This document shows positions 48,974 to 60,311 of a stretch of 64,000 nucleotides of DNA, one piece after another (the first letter of the stretch is position 1; every line of letters begins with the position of its first letter). Both the position numbers and the translations under genes were made by a program. The notes beneath the pieces were generated by a model. It saw nothing but the letters and a program-made list of their open reading frames with translations. It was not told the DNA's origin and did not search any database. Origin of the DNA: Rattus norvegicus (taxonomy: Eukaryota > Chordata > Mammalia > Rodentia > Muridae); NCBI RefSeq assembly GCF_036323735.1, contig NC_086036.1, forward strand, positions 37,113,064 through 37,177,063, written 5' to 3'.

Positions 48974-50189
48974 AAAGCCACATCTATGTGGAAGCCTCAC
49001 CTAAAAGAGGAACCCTGTTTCATGCATTTCAGGACCTCACCCATGATCCGCTAATCTTTGGGAGAAGTTCACAAAATGTCAGTCTGTTAAAACTCCCTTG
49101 GGTTACCAAATAAACAGACCCTCTCTTTCTCTGAAACATCTAAGGGTAGAATCTGTTCCCCCTCTGTTCCCAAGGGGCATCTATGAGCTCTTGCTGCTGG
49201 TCTTTATTCCCACCCCCGAATAGTGTGTGTGTTCTATTCATACACCTACAGAGTGCATGCTTTTGTGTGATCGAACTGGAAAGACTGGCAGAATAATGCC
49301 AGTCTCTGCTTTGTACTTTGCCATGGTCACGCTGGCTTTCAATACCCAGTTTGCTAGATCATTTTCTGTGGGATGCTTCTCATAGGAGCTTCCTGAGCTT
49401 CCATCATCCCTCCCCCATTCTTCCTTGTCTTCAATCTCTATGGGACTAGGTCATTGTCACCACCAAGCCAGTCAAGAAATTGCAGAACCCCACCATGAAG
49501 GAAGAGGTTCAGTGCTTAGACTTAAAAGCCAGGGTGAGACAGCACAGGCATCCTTGTGGACTGCTCTGGCCTACTCTAAATGAAGATCCTGTTTCAGAGA
49601 TACCAGATGGAGAAGGGGAGGGTGACATGTGGTGCTGAACCACCTTTGCCCAGGCTTCCAGCTGAAACGTCTGCCTGGAGGGGAGTGCAGGAACAAGAGA
49701 CTACAGGGAGCCTGAACTCCATCAGGCACAACACTTGCAGCTAACAGGAGGGAAGTCAGGGGGAAACAACATTCTTAGCAGAGGGCAAAGATGTTTGGCT
49801 CACATCCCTACATTTTCCCACAAGTATGATTTTTTTTGAAAGTACTAGGAAGTCTCTCTGATTTAGTGTTTCCCTTAACAAATGTCAGACATCTCTGGAT
49901 TGCCCCAAATGTCTAAGAGACTACCTAGTGTCACGGGGGAAGGATCTATGACAAGCACTTTGAAGGGAGCTGTGGTCACTATCATCAAATGGACTAACAG
50001 AATCCTGGGGTTTTGGAGAATAAGAAACATGGACTTAAGTCAGTGGTGAGAATATGTGGGCAATGTGGGTTCCACCTCTGGAAAGTGTTTACATCCAGGC
50101 ATCGGCAGCATCTCATAGACTGTTAAGGCACTTACTCATTCATGATAATCTGTAGTGAATGACCACAAGTGACAAGGCAGAAATGCAGT

Positions 50190-50590
50190 CTCAGTTTGTT
50201 TATCTCCGATTTTGTTTATCTTTTTTATTTTAACCTAGCCAAGAGTCTATTGTAGCTGTCAGGAACCATCTCTTTGTTTTGAGGGTCCTTTGTGTATTCT
50301 TGGGCTCCATTTCATTTATTTCTGCTTTGACCTTGACGTCTTTTCTTCTAATTTTGAGTTCAGCTTGTTCTAGGTTTTTTAAACATCCTGATATACAGTG
50401 ATGGCTTGGTTATTTTGTTTTATTTTTTTGTCCTTTTTGTGAGATTTCTCTTTTTAAAAATATAGGCCTAAATTGTCATAAGCATCCTGCTTAATATTGG
50501 TTTTGTTATGTCCTAAAAGCTTTGGTATATTACATCATTAATTACATTTGTTTGGAAAACATTTCAAATGGACTTTCTAAGTTTCTAGTT
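50190..50590 (-). mobile_element. Ancient L1 ORF2 fragment, minus strand
   Basis: The plus strand reads like reversed L1 ORF2 from an old mammalian family (CAGGAACCATCTCTTTGTTT, TTTCATTTATTTCTGCTTTG, TTGTTATGTCCTAAAAGC). No open frame remains. Limits are approximate. Confidence 0.6.
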
Positions 50591-52000
50591 ACCCATGTGC
50601 AATGTTTATGATGATGAAAGATCTAAAAGATCTGCCAGGTTTTAATAAATCCATGCACACAATCCTGTTTTAAATGGTGTCTCTGTCTCTCCCACAGTCA
50701 GTGAGGCTCCACCTGGAAGATAAACAGCCAGCAGGGCCTTCACAGCACTTGATATTGCTCTTTCTTTGCGGGAATGGACCTGTACTTTTCTTCTTCCTCG
50801 AAGCTAATATAGGCCCTGTAATCTGTTCTGACCAATGAGATGAGCAATTACATGCCTTTTTGTATTGGGAACTCTTGTAGGACTTATCACATGTCCTTCT
50901 CCTGGTCATGGTCAGTAGTAACTGCAGAGGATAGAAGCTCAATGAACTTGGGTGCCCAGGTGAGGTGTAGCAAGCATGGGTGTGCATTCGTCCACCCCAC
51001 ACACACTCCACACACACTGCCACACCCCTGCACCTTTCCATGAGCTCCTAGTAAGATATTTGATATCTAGAATTGCTTGCTATTACTGCCTAATATCCTG
51101 ACTGATCAAATCATTTTGTACATGGGAAAACAGACTCAACCTGAAGTGACTGTTTTATTGATTGTAACCCTGATCACAGTCACAAACTGCTAAAACAAAT
51201 AAGCAAACAACAAAACGACAAGAGCAAACCAACAACAAAAAAAAAATGTCTAATTCTGTTTGAGTCATCTGGGAACTGAATCCATAATCTCCCTCCTTCA
51301 CCTCTCCCCGCTTCTTCAGGGCCACAATAAACACCAGGAAATTTTATACCCAATAGTACCAGACAGGAGCTAGAAGATGTAGACATCTCCATCTTTATCC
51401 TTAAAGAGGACAGAAGCACCCAAGTTCACACAGTGTGAATCTGGGTAACGCTGGCTTCTGTTAGCAGCTCCCCCTACCTGTCAATCATTTTGTGATGATT
51501 TACCAGGTACCAGGAAGGAATAACAAGAGTTTTTCTCATGGGACCCTTACCAACTGGTTATTATTATTTTCTTTGCCTTACCATATGCAAATGTCTGCTA
51601 CATTTCCAATGAAAAAAGCAAGAAATAGCTTGAAACTACGTCCCTCTGCTTTTCTGTGTGTTACTGCAGTAATTGCATTCTGGGCTCTCTCTCCACCGAT
51701 TCTAAGTTCAATTTCTGACTGATGCTACCAGAAAACCAAAGCCAGAGACCATGTGGCTGCAGTGGCTTGCCTCAATGTTTCTAGAGGTCAATGTCACTGG
51801 GAATCTAGATTTTCCCTATAGCCACAGGCTTTGAGCTTGTGGTTAAATACCAGAGTGCTTTGTTTTTCCTGGATTTCTATCTGCTATGTAATATATGTAC
51901 CTGATCCACATTTCTAAACTTTAACCTTGTCATGTTGAGGGAGGAATAGAAGTCCATGTGCTGGGGTTGCCAATGCACAATAATGTTTAATAAAAACAAA

Positions 52001-52202
52001 CATGGGGCCAGTAAGAAGGCGCAAAAGGTGAAGGTGCTTGTGGGTAAGCCGCAGGACTTGCATTCCATGTCTTGGAGCCACACTATGGAAGGAGAGAACC
52101 AAGTCCTGTAAGTTGTCCTCTGGCCTTCACAGGTACACTGTGGCATGTGTGCGCACCAACATATATGCATCAGATATAAACAAAAATATGATAAAAATTA
52201 AG
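52001..52202 (+). mobile_element. B3-type SINE, plus strand
   Basis: GGGGCCAGTAAGAAGGCGC, GGAAGGAGAGAACCAAGTCC, AGTTGTCCTCTGGCCTTCAC and GTGGCATGTGTGCGCACC fit the B3 pattern. A perfect 10-bp duplication TAAAAACAAA flanks it (51991-52000 and 52203-52212). Confidence 0.85.
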
Positions 52203-54482
52203 TAAAAACAAAGCAACAGCATCATTTCAACTGCTAAGGAAAAAACCTTCTAGACACATCTCTGCTAGTGATTCAATCCCAAATCAAGCCTAGAGCCACC
52301 CTTGAGCCAGCCCTGCCTGGGCATATGAGACCCACTGGAAAAGCCTGAGCAGTGTGGTGACACTGACGAGCTTTACCATTTTGTTAATGATCTTTGCTGG
52401 GTTTTACCTTACCCCACTGAGGCCAATGATCTCTAATCATTGCATTTGTCTCAGCTGTCAAACTTAAGAGCTGGCTTCTTGAAAAATACAACACTGCCAT
52501 TAATGTGTTAACCCCTCTGCCTTCCTGGAAAAGGGGTCAGCACCTCTCCCTTTGAAATATGGCAGGATGAGACGATACTTTCTCAGGGTCACACTGGGCT
52601 CGTCACAACTCATAGTACTTAGGGTAAGCCAATTCTGATTCCACAGTCCTCCTTAGAAGAAAGCAAGCTGGGGAAAGGGAGACAAAGGCACACGCCATGG
52701 AGAAGCACAGAGCTGGAGTGGTCATTATGTTACCACAGAATGCTATTCACAAACAAGAAAGAACAGAGGTGCTAACAAAGAAAACGCCTGCAAAGTGCTT
52801 CATCTCAGAAAAAAGATGTTTTCTTTCTTAAAAGCCAGGGTATGACAACTCAGGGGGCTTGCTTTAGGGTGATAGAGAACTTCAAAACAGGAAGCATCTT
52901 GTCGCACCACTGCTTTGAATGGGGACACATGTGCAAGCAAGCACAGGTCTGTGCAGGGGCTCAATGGCAAAGTTAGGGATGTGACCCTTGTATTACACTT
53001 GTTGCACAGCAAAGTAGCAGAAAACCAATCCTGTCTTTCCCATCTCGTTGGCTGCTTACACAGTTCTTCACTTCCATCCTAGGGCTATTTGTAAAATTCT
53101 ATTTAGGATGGATTGCACAGTCCTAACATGGGAAGTCTATTGTTATTCAACCAATTCCTGTGTTATCAATAATTATCGAACGGATGCTGGATTTCTTCTG
53201 GGGATCTCCAGTGAAGGTAACCACCATTTACCATCTACAATTTTGTTTAATCATTATCCTATAGTATTCGGAGATGGTAAAACTTTCTCCAGCCACAGAA
53301 GAAACTTCGTGTGCATTTGCTCTCCCAGAAGCCAGGATAGCTTCAAGCACACATCATTTACCAAAACGCATAACAAGAGAGCAGGGCACAGTCAGCTCGT
53401 TGCATTTATCCTATCTAGACTAAATTCATCTTCATGAGGGAATCAGAATAGCTAGCCTGACATTTTCTCATGCTCTCTTTCCCAGATCTTAGAGTTTTTA
53501 TTTTCTTGTTTCGTTTTGTAATTCCAAAGGCATCTCTCTAGTGAAGTGTGCACAAGGTGATTTTTAAGACTGGTGCACAAAGGCAAATACAAGTTGGTGA
53601 CTTTCGAGCGTGATTGGTATCATCGGGTAAGAACAGCCATCAAAAGCTATTATGTGAGACTGCTTACACCCAAATAAGCCCCCAGGATCCGAGCAAAGTT
53701 TTCTATTATCTTTTACTGTCCCCTGGAAAAATGGTGTTGTCTTCGCACACACCAATCCCAATAAATATCATAATGGTCATGCTTTAAGGTTCAATAGTGA
53801 GAAGGGTAAGGTGGGGAGGAAAGAAAAATGGCACGCACAGTGGGGGGGCGGGGTGGGGGAAGCCGGGCAGCCACCTTACCAGTAATAACTGCCAACAGTG
53901 GTGGGCTTTGGATAAGTGCAAGTCACAGAGCAGCTTTTAAATACCATTTTACTGTTTTGGAATCTACAGTGCTATAGATCTAGCTCTTTCTCTTTACCAG
54001 AACGTAATCTGATTCTGGTTCATCAAGGCTGGTTACTGACTATATAATGCTATTACTTGTGTTTGTTCTTTCACAATCAATCATCTGAGTTTAAAAAAAA
54101 CAAACAAACAACAACAGACCCCCAAACTGTCACGCAGAGAATCCTGCAGCATGGAAAGAGAACTATCGGCCGTGCTCAGCAGTTCATATGACCTTGGGTT
54201 GGAGCAGGGTCATCTGCCTGGCTGCCTGTCAAATGTGAAGGTAGCTGACTGAGCATAAGGCCACTCTCCCTTAGCCTTCCACCAGATTCAAGACATCTTT
54301 ACTGTGAGACAGGAGAGCTTCCTAACATTTTCCAAAACCTTCTAGAATGGTGTCTGCAACAAAACTGAAAATGGTTTCCTTTTTCTCTAGTTGTACATGT
54401 TTTCTTCGGCTCCTCCTTCCTGACTATGGAAGTGATATAATAGTGAGAGGATGATAGGATGTACTTGGGAGTAGCCATGTAA

Positions 54483-54600
54483 AGTCAGGCATGATGGTAC
54501 TGGCCTGTAATCCCAGGATCCGAGACACTGAGGCAAGAGGACTGACTCATGTTGGAGATACTCTTGAGTTATTAAGCATCACCTGCCTTAGAGACAAGTA
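54483..54600 (+). mobile_element. B1-like SINE, diverged
   Basis: AGTCAGGCATGATGGTACTG and CCTGTAATCCCAGGATCCGA followed by GAGGCAAGAGGACTG; resembles B1/proto-B1, with a degenerate second half. Confidence 0.5.
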
Positions 54601-54849
54601 AGCAACTCACTACCACAGTGTGCCACTGACAAGCTTCTTCCCTTGGATGGGTGAGGACTGAAGCTGGGGATTTGTGAAAGCCAGATGGTCCACCTCTGAG
54701 GGTCAACACAGACCTTTCTGCAATCTTTTGAGACAGAGGCTCCTTGGGTTGTTCAGTTTGACCTTGAGCTCTTCCCGTTGCTCAAGCAGACTCAGCACTT
54801 GTAATTCTCCTAGATCACCTTCATAATCCCCAGCTCCTTAGTCTAAGGG

Positions 54850-54920
54850 GGTTGGGGGTGTAGAGATGGCTCAGCAAGTACACATGCAGATTACTGTCAC
54901 AAAGGAGCCCAGTTTGATCT
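54850..54920 (+). mobile_element. 5' half of a B2/B3-type SINE
   Basis: GGGGGTGTAGAGATGGCTCA, GCAAGTACACATGC and CCCAGTTTGATC match the head of a rodent tRNA-derived SINE; the rest is not contiguous. A 3'-like SINE piece occurs at about 56005-56160 (ACTGCCTGTAATTCTAGCTC), but I cannot show that they are halves of one element. Confidence 0.45.
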
Positions 54921-55106
54921 AATAAGTTTTTCACTCATTAGACTCAATCTTGACCCTGAGTCTGCCAACACTGACACCACTGAGATCTACCAGGGGTGCT
55001 GGTTCATTCGCACCTGCTGGTATCTGGTTTTCTAAGTTCAAGTTCTTTGAATTGCACTGCACAAATACATGCTCAGTTCTTTCATAAAATGTGGTGATTC
55101 AGAGTG

Positions 55107-55912
55107 GTTTTTGTGTTTTGGTTTTTTTTATTTATTATTTTTTACATTTTTTGCTTATTCACTTTACATCCTATTCTCTTCCCCCTCCCAGGTACCTCCT
55201 CCCTTAATCCTTCCCCTCTTCTCTTCTTCTCTGGGAAGGTGGGGGCACCCTGAGTATCCCCTTACCCTGGCACATCAAGTCTCTCTGAGGCTATGCACTT
55301 CATCTCTCACTAAAGCCAGACAAGGGATCCCAGCTAGAAGACCATAACCCATTACAGGCAACAGCTTTTGGAATAGCCCCCATTCCAGTTGTTTGGGATC
55401 CACATGAAGACCAATCTGCACATCTGCTACATATGAGCGGGGAGGCCTAGGTCTAGCCTGTGTATGTTCTTTGGTTGGTAGTTTAGACTCTGAGAGCCCC
55501 AAGGGTCCAGGCTAGTTGACTCTGTTGGTCTTCCTATGGAGTTCCCATACCCTTCAAGGCCCTCAATTTTTCCTCCTGTTTTCCTTAAGAATTCTGAACT
55601 CCATCCATCTTTCTGAGTCAGCTGCTTGGTGGAGGCTCTCACAGGACAACATGTTCCTGTCTGAATGATTCAGAAATCTGACAGTGGTGGAGGAGAGGCA
55701 CTGGGAGAATGGTGGTCCCCCTGGGCTGGCAGACTGCTAAGGGCAGTTTGGCTTAGCCCAGAAGGCTCAGCCAGCAGGGAAGATGGGTCGGGGAAGGGAA
55801 ACTTTCCTGTATGATTCAGGAGTCTGATGGAGGTGGAAGAGAGGTGGTCTGAGAGTGGAGGTCCCCCTAGGATAGCAGACTGCTCAGGGTAGTTTACCTT
55901 GGCCCAGAGAAA
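55107..55912 (-). mobile_element. Older L1 (Lx-like) 3' end, minus strand, 5'-truncated
   Basis: Read on the minus strand it ends in an A-rich tail (plus-strand poly-T near 55122-55150) preceded by GGATGTAAAGTGAATAAGC. The plus strand shows the familiar reversed rodent L1 3' region (GTATGTTCTTTGGTTGGTAG, CATGAAGACCAATCTGCACA). A 10-bp duplication, ATTCAGAGTG, flanks it at 55097-55106 and 55913-55922. Its 5' part (right side) is made of two tandem units of about 150 bp. Confidence 0.72.
55655..55909 (+). repeat. Two tandem units (about 150 bp) in the old L1 fragment
   Basis: Unit 1 starts at 55655 (TCCTGTCTGAATGATTCAG) and unit 2 at 55805 (TCCTGTATGATTCAG). Both contain GGTCCCCCT and GCAGACTGCT and end near GCCCAGA (55762 and 55909). 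They are diverged from each other, so an old duplication. Confidence 0.75.
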
Positions 55913-56074
55913 ATTCAGAGTGTTTAAAACAAATCAAACAAACAAAAAATAACAACAAAACAAAACAGAAAACAAAACAACAAAAGAAAGAAACAGCACC
56001 TGCATTAGGAACTTGTAACTGCCTGTAATTCTAGCTCCAGGGGAATCTGACACTCTCTACTGGCACACCAAATG

Positions 56075-56075
<1 letters not shown>

Positions 56076-56136
<61 letters not shown>

Positions 56137-56155
56137 TACACACATACACACACAC
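56076..56155 (+). repeat. (CA)n microsatellite
   Basis: About 40 CA units with a few interruptions toward the right end, at the tail of a SINE-like fragment. Confidence 0.95.
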
Positions 56156-56512
56156 ATTAAATAATAAAACTTTGAAAGTCAGTAAATAAATATAAGTTCA
56201 AGAAAACTATACTTTTATATCACATCAATGTAAAACCTAGGAAAGTATTGAAGTCAAATCCTTATGAGAAAAAAAGACAATCCAAGAGTCTTCCCATTAA
56301 TTATAAAAATAGTCTACATGAGAATGCTTCTCCTACACAGAGAAAAACTAAACAATAGTCTGTTTTAAAATCATGAAAAGATTTGAGAAACAGGCATAAA
56401 TTATAAAGACTAAATATAGTAAAACTATTAAAATGGAGAAGGAAAAAAATTAGTTCAATGAGAGGAAGGAAAAAGAAGAAAGGTAAAAAAGAACTTGTGA
56501 ATATTGACTAAG

Positions 56513-56707
56513 CAGGGGCTCTCAACCACCCTAATACTATGACCTTTTAATACAGTTCCTCGGGTTCTGGTGATCCCCAGCCATAAAATTAGTTTGTTGC
56601 TACTTCATAACCATAAATTTACTACTGTTACAAACTGTAATACGAATATCTGATATACTGGACATTTGATGTAGGACCGGGGTTGTGACTCACAGGTTGA
56701 GAACACT
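56513..56707 (-). mobile_element. URR1 (hAT-Charlie), minus strand
   Basis: Starts CAGGGGCTCTCAACC, contains CATAAAATTAGTTTGTTGCT and TACTTCATAACCATAAATT, and ends CACAGGTTGAGAACACTAC. This is the URR1 consensus in reverse. Its last ~50 bp are copied again at 56986-57039. Confidence 0.8.
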
Positions 56708-56749
56708 ACTCCAGTTAGTGTAAGAGCTTTAAGAACATGAGCAAGGTGT
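56656..56749 (+). repeat. Local duplication, copy A (94 bp)
   Basis: From TACTGGACATTTGATGTAGG to GAACATGAGCAAGGTGT; repeated at 56986-57080 with about six differences. Spans the end of the URR1 element plus 42 bp of flank. Confidence 0.92.
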
Positions 56750-56985
56750 GTCCTTATTACATCCCACAGCGGCTCTGCATGCCCGACACAGTAAGACACC
56801 AGCAACTTCAAGGAGGAGTAGATGAGTAAGAGGCCTCCAGTCCAGCAAACTGACTCCCAAAAGTACAGGCACAGACATACAGACATAGTGTTATCAGCAC
56901 TCAAGGCCTAGGGGAGAAATATTTCCATTGAGTCTGTTCAAAGGGAACTAGTTATAAGTTGGAGGACACTGGTATAAAAAATCCT

Positions 56986-57080
56986 TACTGGACATTTGAT
57001 GTAGGATTGGGGTTGCAACCCACAGGTTGAAAACCACTACTCCAGTTAGTGTAAGAGCTTTAAGAACATGAGCAAGGTGT
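56986..57080 (+). repeat. Local duplication, copy B (95 bp)
   Basis: Same sequence as 56656-56749, 330 bp downstream in direct orientation. Contains a second URR1 terminus (AGGTTGAAAACCACTAC). Confidence 0.92.
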
Positions 57081-57396
57081 TCTTACTTGCAAATGTCTAC
57101 ATGACTTGAAGGGAAAGTGTTTGAAGAGCTTCTCATTGACTATGTTAGCCATAGTGGGATTGTTATTCTGAGCCTGTTTATATATAATGGGAATAAGGCG
57201 AGTGAGTGATTATGGGGCATTCTAATTATAACATCTCTGTAACCAAAACAAGTGGGATTTTAAATGAATAAGGAGATACAGACATAAAACAGGACTTAAA
57301 CAAGCAAGCACCACACTCTGATTTTGCATCAGAGGGATTTATATGAACTCCCAAGCTATTTTATCTTCAACTTTATATATAATTAATTGAAAACAT

Positions 57397-57427
<31 letters not shown>
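57397..57427 (+). repeat. (CA)n microsatellite, short
   Basis: About 15 CA units. Confidence 0.95.
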
Positions 57428-57428
<1 letters not shown>

Positions 57429-57970
57429 TTTAAAAAATAGCTTTCTGACTACAAAAGAGGCCCAATACAATGAGCAACCTAGAAGCAACAAGCATCTTGA
57501 GTAGCCAGGCAATAATCTAGAAATACTGCCTAATGGGAAAAGCTCAGGCTCCTCAGAGAACAGCCACTTGTAGTTGGAGGGCACAAAATGTCTCCGAATG
57601 TCTGGAGTTGCTGTGTACTACAGGCCAGAAGACTCAGAAGCAATCTAAGGTTCCACCTGGCTAAAAATAGTACCATTGGAGCTTTAATGAGGAAAATAAT
57701 GGCAACAGATTGAAATTCAAATATATTTAAATGTACAAATTCTTAATAATATTAAGAAATGAGAGAGCACTTTCAGAGCATCACAGCCAATCAACGCACC
57801 CTCTTGAGGTTAAATACATGGCCCAGTTCAGGTGCTGGTTTAAATTCCCCTTGGTGGTGTATCGTGTTTGAACAAGCAGCAGGTGGGAAATCTCCCAGTA
57901 ACGCATCTCCAGCAGGAACATAAGGATGATTCAACTAATGTGGCATGGCTCATAATGAAGTAATGCGCAA

Positions 57971-58060
57971 AAAGGGTTTAATCTTTTTTAATAAAAAAGA
58001 ACCACTTTATTGTAATGAACTCAAATGAATTCATGATATAGCTAGTTTAAGTCTGCCAGT
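57971..58060 (+). repeat. Left arm of a long inverted repeat
   Basis: About 90 bp matching the reverse complement of 59084-59175 at high identity (shared blocks TAATGAACTCAA, AGCTAGTTTAAGTCTGCCA and an A/T-rich TTTTTTAATAAAAAA core). Confidence 0.9.
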
Positions 58061-58240
58061 GGTTCTCAACCTGTGGGTCATGACCTATGGGGGAGGGTTG
58101 AATGACCCTTTCACAAGGGTCACCCAAGGCCATCGGAAAACATATTTACATTAAGATTCATAACAGTAGCAAGATTACAGTTATGAAGTAGCAATGGAAA
58201 TAACTATATGGTTGGGGTCACCACAACATGAGGAACTGTA
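58057..58240 (+). mobile_element. URR1 (hAT-Charlie), plus strand, 3'-truncated
   Basis: Good left terminal repeat CAGTGGTTCTCAACCTGTGG, body AACAGTAGCAAGATTACAGT and GGTTGGGGTCACCACAACAT, ending at GAGGAACTGTA without the right terminus. It begins exactly where the left arm of a long inverted repeat stops matching. Confidence 0.85.
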
Positions 58241-58733
58241 CTTTTTTGCATGACATATCAACAGCTGCTAATATCTAAGAAATGGCAGCAGCCAGTGTGT
58301 GTTTGCTGGTGAAAGGATATATTTTACAACTTTTCCAAGGGGACAGGATGTGAATCTGTCCTCAACTCTGGCTAGCAGGAGAGGCAGGATGGGATGAACT
58401 ACACCATGAGTTCGCAGTCACGAGCATGCAGGTGTGGTTAGGCAGATGCAATGCCTCGCTTATCAAACATTATTCAATGGCAAAGGAGGCAAGGAGAATA
58501 AGCCTTTGTAGTCTAGGTATTTAAAGGAAATGCCTACTTTCTAAAAGAACAAGGTTAAACCTGGCAATCTGTAATAATAGTCAGCCATAAGTAAAAATGA
58601 AATCATGAAATTTTCAGGAAAATAGATGGACTTGAAAACAATATTAATCAAGATCACCTAAATGCAGAAAGAAAAAAATCCACATGTTCCCCCTCAAATG
58701 CAGAACATAGCCTATACAGGAGTATATGTAAGC

Positions 58734-58734
<1 letters not shown>

Positions 58735-58780
<46 letters not shown>

Positions 58781-58820
58781 TGTGTGTGTGTGTGTGTGTG
58801 TGTGTGTATTTGTGTGTGTC
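58735..58820 (+). repeat. (TG)n microsatellite with interruptions
   Basis: About 40 TG units interrupted by CT and TT; lies between the two arms of a long inverted repeat. Confidence 0.95.
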
Positions 58821-59083
58821 GTGACATTTGGAAAGAGACAGCAGAGAGGGCAATATGGTGTGGCAAGGATGGATTGAATGCAGGTAAAAGGCACATAAAT
58901 CATGAAAGAGGTTATAAAGCCACTTCTTTGTAGTTTTAGCTCCATCATAGATTTTTCATGAGGTGGATAAGTGAATAAAAGCATATTAACACTAGAGGTG
59001 TAAAACTATCAGTTTTAAAAATGGCCAACTTAACTGCATAGAAATTCACTGAGATACTGGAGTTTGAGTCTAATCAAATGTTT

Positions 59084-59175
59084 CAGTGGCAGACTTAAAC
59101 TAGCTGTATCATAATTTACTTGAGTTCATTACGATAAACTGATTCTTTTTTTATTAAAAAAGAATAACCCCTTTC
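59084..59175 (-). repeat. Right arm of a long inverted repeat
   Basis: Inverted partner of 57971-58060; arms are separated by about 1.0 kb containing URR1 and a (TG)n tract. See findings for interpretation. Confidence 0.9.
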
Positions 59176-59344
59176 TGTCTATGGATGCAAACTGGAGTGA
59201 TAAAGTGTAAAGAAGCAAGAAATATCAGCATAAGAGTCATCATAGAGGTTAACTTCATAGGAAGTGAAGTGTGGACATTACACTGGACAGAAGGCTGTGT
59301 GGATCAGCAGGCAGATTCTGTTTCCTGACTTGTATGTGTGCAGT

Positions 59345-59709
59345 GGGTGTGAAAATGCTAGGGTGTGAAGGTGCTAGGGTGTGAAGATTTTAGGTATGAA
59401 GATGCTAGGGGGTGAAGATGCTAGGGTGTGAAGGTGCTGGTGTGAATATGCTGGGTGTGAAGGTGCAAGGTGTGAAGGTGCTAGGGTGTAAAGATGCTAG
59501 GGTGTAAAGATGCTAGGGTGTGAAAGGGTGAAAAGGTGCTAGGGTGTGAAGGTGCTAAGGTGTAAAAGGGTGTGAAGGTGCTAGGGTGTGAAGGTGCTAG
59601 GTGTGAAGGTGGTAGGGTGTGAAGGTGGTAGGGTGTGAAGGTGCTAGGGTGTGAAGGTGCTAGGGTGTGAAGCTGCTGGGTGTGAAGACGCTGGGTGTGA
59701 AAATGCTAG
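59345..59709 (+). repeat. Minisatellite, 15-16-bp unit, about two dozen units
   Basis: Consensus near GGTGTGAAGGTGCTAG with variants (AAGATGCTAG, AAGGTGGTAG, TAAAGATGCTAG) and unit lengths varying by 1-3 bp. G-rich on the plus strand; no open frame of interest. Confidence 0.93.
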
Positions 59710-60068
59710 GCACTGAATCTGTATCCAACTCTAAGTCCACGGGCTTCCAATGTGATAATAATAGGAGGTGGGACTTAGGAAAAATGATTCAAGAGGGCAC
59801 ATCCCTCACAAATAGGATTTGTGCCTTATTATAGAGAGAACAAATGGAATAGCCTTGTTCTCTCCATCATGTGGGGAGCCAGTTGGGGAGACAGCATCAC
59901 TAGGAACCAAATTGCCAGGCCCCATGATGTCTATCATTTATAACCAGAGGAAATATATGTTTGATGCTTAAGCCATCTACTCTATGCTGTCTGTTTTGCT
60001 TTGTTTGATTTTTAGTAGCCCAGCCAGAACCTTTTCTCACTAAGTTTACATTTGTTGTGTTGAAACAT

Positions 60069-60147
<79 letters not shown>
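60069..60147 (+). repeat. Compound (CA)n-(GA)n-(CAGA)n microsatellite
   Basis: ACACAC, then about 11 AG units, then about 11 ACAG units. It sits about 50 bp into the intron from the Mcc donor at 60197, so length changes occur close to a splice site. Confidence 0.95.
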
Positions 60148-60197
60148 TTTTTAAACAAAGAAATTAGACAAACAAAGCACCCATCCAGGTCCCTTAC

Positions 60198-60311
60198 CTG
60201 TGCCTTGGCCAACGTCTTTTCCAGGAGGTCTCGTTCACGCTCTGTTTGTTGCAGACGTTTGTTCAGCTCTACTATGTCTCCCTTGAGTGATGCCAGGGCT
60301 GCCAAGTGGAG
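60198..60311 (-). CDS. Mcc: Mcc internal coding exon, LHLAALASLKGD... segment (114 nt)
   Basis: Minus-strand exon with acceptor CCACCACAG before base 60311 and donor GTAAGG after base 60198. It is open for exactly 38 codons in phase 0 at both ends. The translation begins LHLAALASLKGD and runs through NKRLQQTERERDLLEK to end LAKAQ. I recognise this as the start of the coiled-coil region of MCC (colorectal mutant cancer protein), just after the short isoform's unique N-terminus. Hydrophobic residues at heptad spacing fit a coiled coil. MCC is a cytoplasmic and membrane-associated protein reported to restrain Wnt/beta-catenin signalling and the cell cycle, and to bind polarity proteins through its C-terminal PDZ ligand (not in this window). 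Splice sites and ORF are seen; gene identity rests on remembered family sequence. The next exon downstream is 22.4 kb away, across L1 copies 3 and 4. Confidence 0.93.

Larger units (their letters stand above)
37756..60197 (-). other. Mcc: Mcc intron, 22.4 kb
   Basis: Intron between the LHLAALASL and CEQSHLMRE exons. It carries L1 copy 3 and an adjacent B2 (37.9-44.5 kb), L1 copy 4 with an ID SINE (45.7-49.0 kb), old minus-strand L1 pieces (50.2-50.6 and 55.1-55.9 kb), a B3 SINE (52.0 kb), two URR1 copies, several dinucleotide tracts, a 1-kb-spaced inverted repeat and a minisatellite. The stretches 44.5-45.7, 49.0-50.2, 50.6-52.0, 52.2-54.4 and 57.4-57.96 kb look like plain single-copy intron. 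Confidence 0.85.
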
